This document shows positions 63,080-64,000 of a DNA stretch of 64,000 bases, piece by piece (position 1 is the stretch's first letter; each line of letters begins with the position of its first letter). The position numbers were made by a program, and so were the translations under genes. A model generated the notes under the pieces. That model was not told where the DNA came from and did not search any database. It saw only the letters and a program-made list of their open reading frames with translations. The stretch comes from Aminobacter sp. AP02 (GTDB lineage Bacteria; Pseudomonadota; Alphaproteobacteria; Rhizobiales; Rhizobiaceae), in NCBI RefSeq assembly GCF_003148805.1, contig NZ_QGGX01000015.1, positions 84,510 to 148,509 of the forward strand, given 5' to 3'.

Positions 63080-63655
63080 ATGTGTCACGAGGTCAAGTTG
63101 TCAACTATTGCCGTCTGTGTGGGTGACCGATGGTCGCCTCAGATTGGCGACCCGACTGTCGCTGGCTGGGGGACGGTGGCGGCATACGCCGTCTGCGTGG
63201 TGTTAAGTCTTATGGCGCTGACGCGCGCGCAAGACAGCCGCGAACGGGCCTTCTGGCGACTGGTAGCGCTCGCAATGCTGTCGCTTGGCGTCAACAAGCA
63301 ACTGGACCTGCAATCCATGTTGACGGCAGCCGGACGCTGCTTGTCACAACTTCAAGGTTGGTATGAAGAGCGCCAGGTGTTCCAAAGAAAATTCATCATC
63401 GGACTTCTGATTGTGGCTGGCCTGCTCCTCGCCCTGGCTGTCTGGCTGATGCGGGGACGCCTGCGGCGGAACGGTATGGCGGTGCTCGGTGTTGCATTCG
63501 TTACGGCTTTCGTAGCGGTCAGGGCAGTTGGATTTCACCACGTGGATACGCTGATCGATAGCCGATTGCTCGACATTCGCTACAACGTGCTGTTCGAGCT
63601 TTCCGGTCTTGTTCTCATCGCCGCGAATGCCATCGCGCTGATTGCTGTCCTTTGA
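63080..63655 (+). CDS. Integral membrane protein of unknown function, 191 aa
   Basis: Four or five membrane helices are predicted (for example TVAAYAVCVVLSLMALT and IIGLLIVAGLLLALAVWLM). Between them lies RAFWRLVALAMLSLGVNKQL, with DLQSMLTAAGRCLSQLQGWY, a pattern I have seen in uncharacterised membrane proteins of soil proteobacteria. Charged residues within the helices (Arg, His in VRAVGFHHVDTLIDSRLLD) could form a site. No function assigned. Confidence 0.7.
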   Translation: MCHEVKLSTIAVCVGDRWSPQIGDPTVAGWGTVAAYAVCVVLSLMALTRAQDSRERAFWRLVALAMLSLGVNKQLDLQSMLTAAGRCLSQLQGWYEERQVFQRKFIIGLLIVAGLLLALAVWLMRGRLRRNGMAVLGVAFVTAFVAVRAVGFHHVDTLIDSRLLDIRYNVLFELSGLVLIAANAIALIAVL

Positions 63656-63834
63656 ACGTCTACACTCCGAGGGGCAGTCCCTCCGCAGCACCGAAACGCA
63701 AGCAAAGGGCAGGGCCCCAGATACATTCGGTGGCGCTAGCTCGGGAATGGTCATGCCCTTGACAAAGCGAGCGCAAGCCGCCCTCGAACCGGCATGTCAG
63801 GTCGCCAGTTGCGTTATCTGACGGCTAGAGCCGT

Positions 63835-64000
63835 TCAGGTTTTGACGGAAGCATATCCGGCGTTCTGGAAATAGTTGGCACATTCGGCAGGTTCGATCGC
63901 GGATGCGAGGCTGCCAACATGCCGCCATGTGTCCTCGACGGTTCGCTTCTGCGCCTGCCGCATCCAATGCTTGATCTTGGCGAAGGCCTGCTCAATTGGG
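63835..64000 (-). mobile_element. IS630-family transposase gene, 3' end only in the window
   Basis: The last 54 codons read PIEQAFAKIKHWMRQAQKRT, VEDTWRHVGSLASAIEPAEC and ANYFQNAGYASVKT, the C-terminal part of IS630-type DDE transposases, including the catalytic Glu region (PIEQ). The stop lies inside an inverted repeat (63819-63837). The 5' part lies beyond the right edge, so its integrity is unknown. Confidence 0.9.

Noticed and set aside
62716..63126. 136-codon plus-strand frame before the 63080 membrane gene
   Set aside because: It overlaps the start of a better-supported membrane protein gene, and its latter half looks like non-coding sequence.
1..64000. CRISPR array or replication origin
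   Set aside because: No regularly spaced direct repeats with unique spacers, and no DnaA-box cluster or repABC/parS signal, were seen.

Overview
The window is chromosomal DNA of high GC content from an alphaproteobacterium of the order Hyphomicrobiales (Rhizobiales), most like the Mesorhizobium/Aminobacter/Phyllobacterium group. The signs are exoR beside xthA, popZ before valS, one ORF fusing SecD and SecF, the run argS - SPOR protein - (nagZ) - scpA - scpB - tatABC - serS - surE - pcm - LysM/M23 lipoprotein, map next to radC, and small DUF1127 proteins. Genus assignment is inference.

Region 1 (about 1-9,920) is accessory DNA. It opens with a cut-off methyltransferase gene and a phage lysis cassette: GH108 muramidase, an overlapping Rz/Rz1-like spanin pair and a membrane coiled-coil protein. 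Small orphan genes, a 41-codon ATP-dependent DNA ligase remnant, a YdcF-like protein that seems to start on AUC, and a SOS-linked SRAP peptidase opposite a LexA-type box follow. A run of poorly known genes comes next: two small Cys-pair proteins, a HEPN-like protein, a DUF4393 (Abi-alpha type) protein and a Xre regulator. The region ends at a tRNA-like element without a normal D arm.

Region 2 (10,080-46,750) is core genome: tRNA-Asn, tRNA-Cys, an isoaspartyl methyltransferase-like gene, tolC, popZ, valS, a FadL-type porin, exoR, xthA, a xanthine/uracil permease, erpA, dgt, argS, a large SPOR protein, scpAB, tatABC, serS, surE, pcm, a LytM-type amidase activator, yajC, secDF, two genes related to mitochondrial complex I assembly factors, and trmFO. 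nagZ, expected between the SPOR gene and scpA, is reduced to a short remnant.

Region 3 (46,850-58,060) mixes core and less known genes. Its most striking part is a minus-strand unit of two DUF1127 genes followed by two tandem RNA modules, each with three hairpins whose loops carry anti-Shine-Dalgarno CCUCC. Then come DUF2157 and GDYXXLXY membrane proteins, a glycosyltransferase, tRNA-Leu, tig, radC, map, an SH3 protein, an SDR and a probably Tat-exported L,D-transpeptidase.

Region 4 (58,240-64,000) is accessory-like: small lipoproteins, a three-gene unit (ICMT-type methyltransferase, stand-alone CoA-dependent acyltransferase, SDR fused to a SEC-C zinc motif), a MarC protein, a likely decayed stretch, an orphan membrane protein and the 3' end of an IS630-type transposase gene at the edge.
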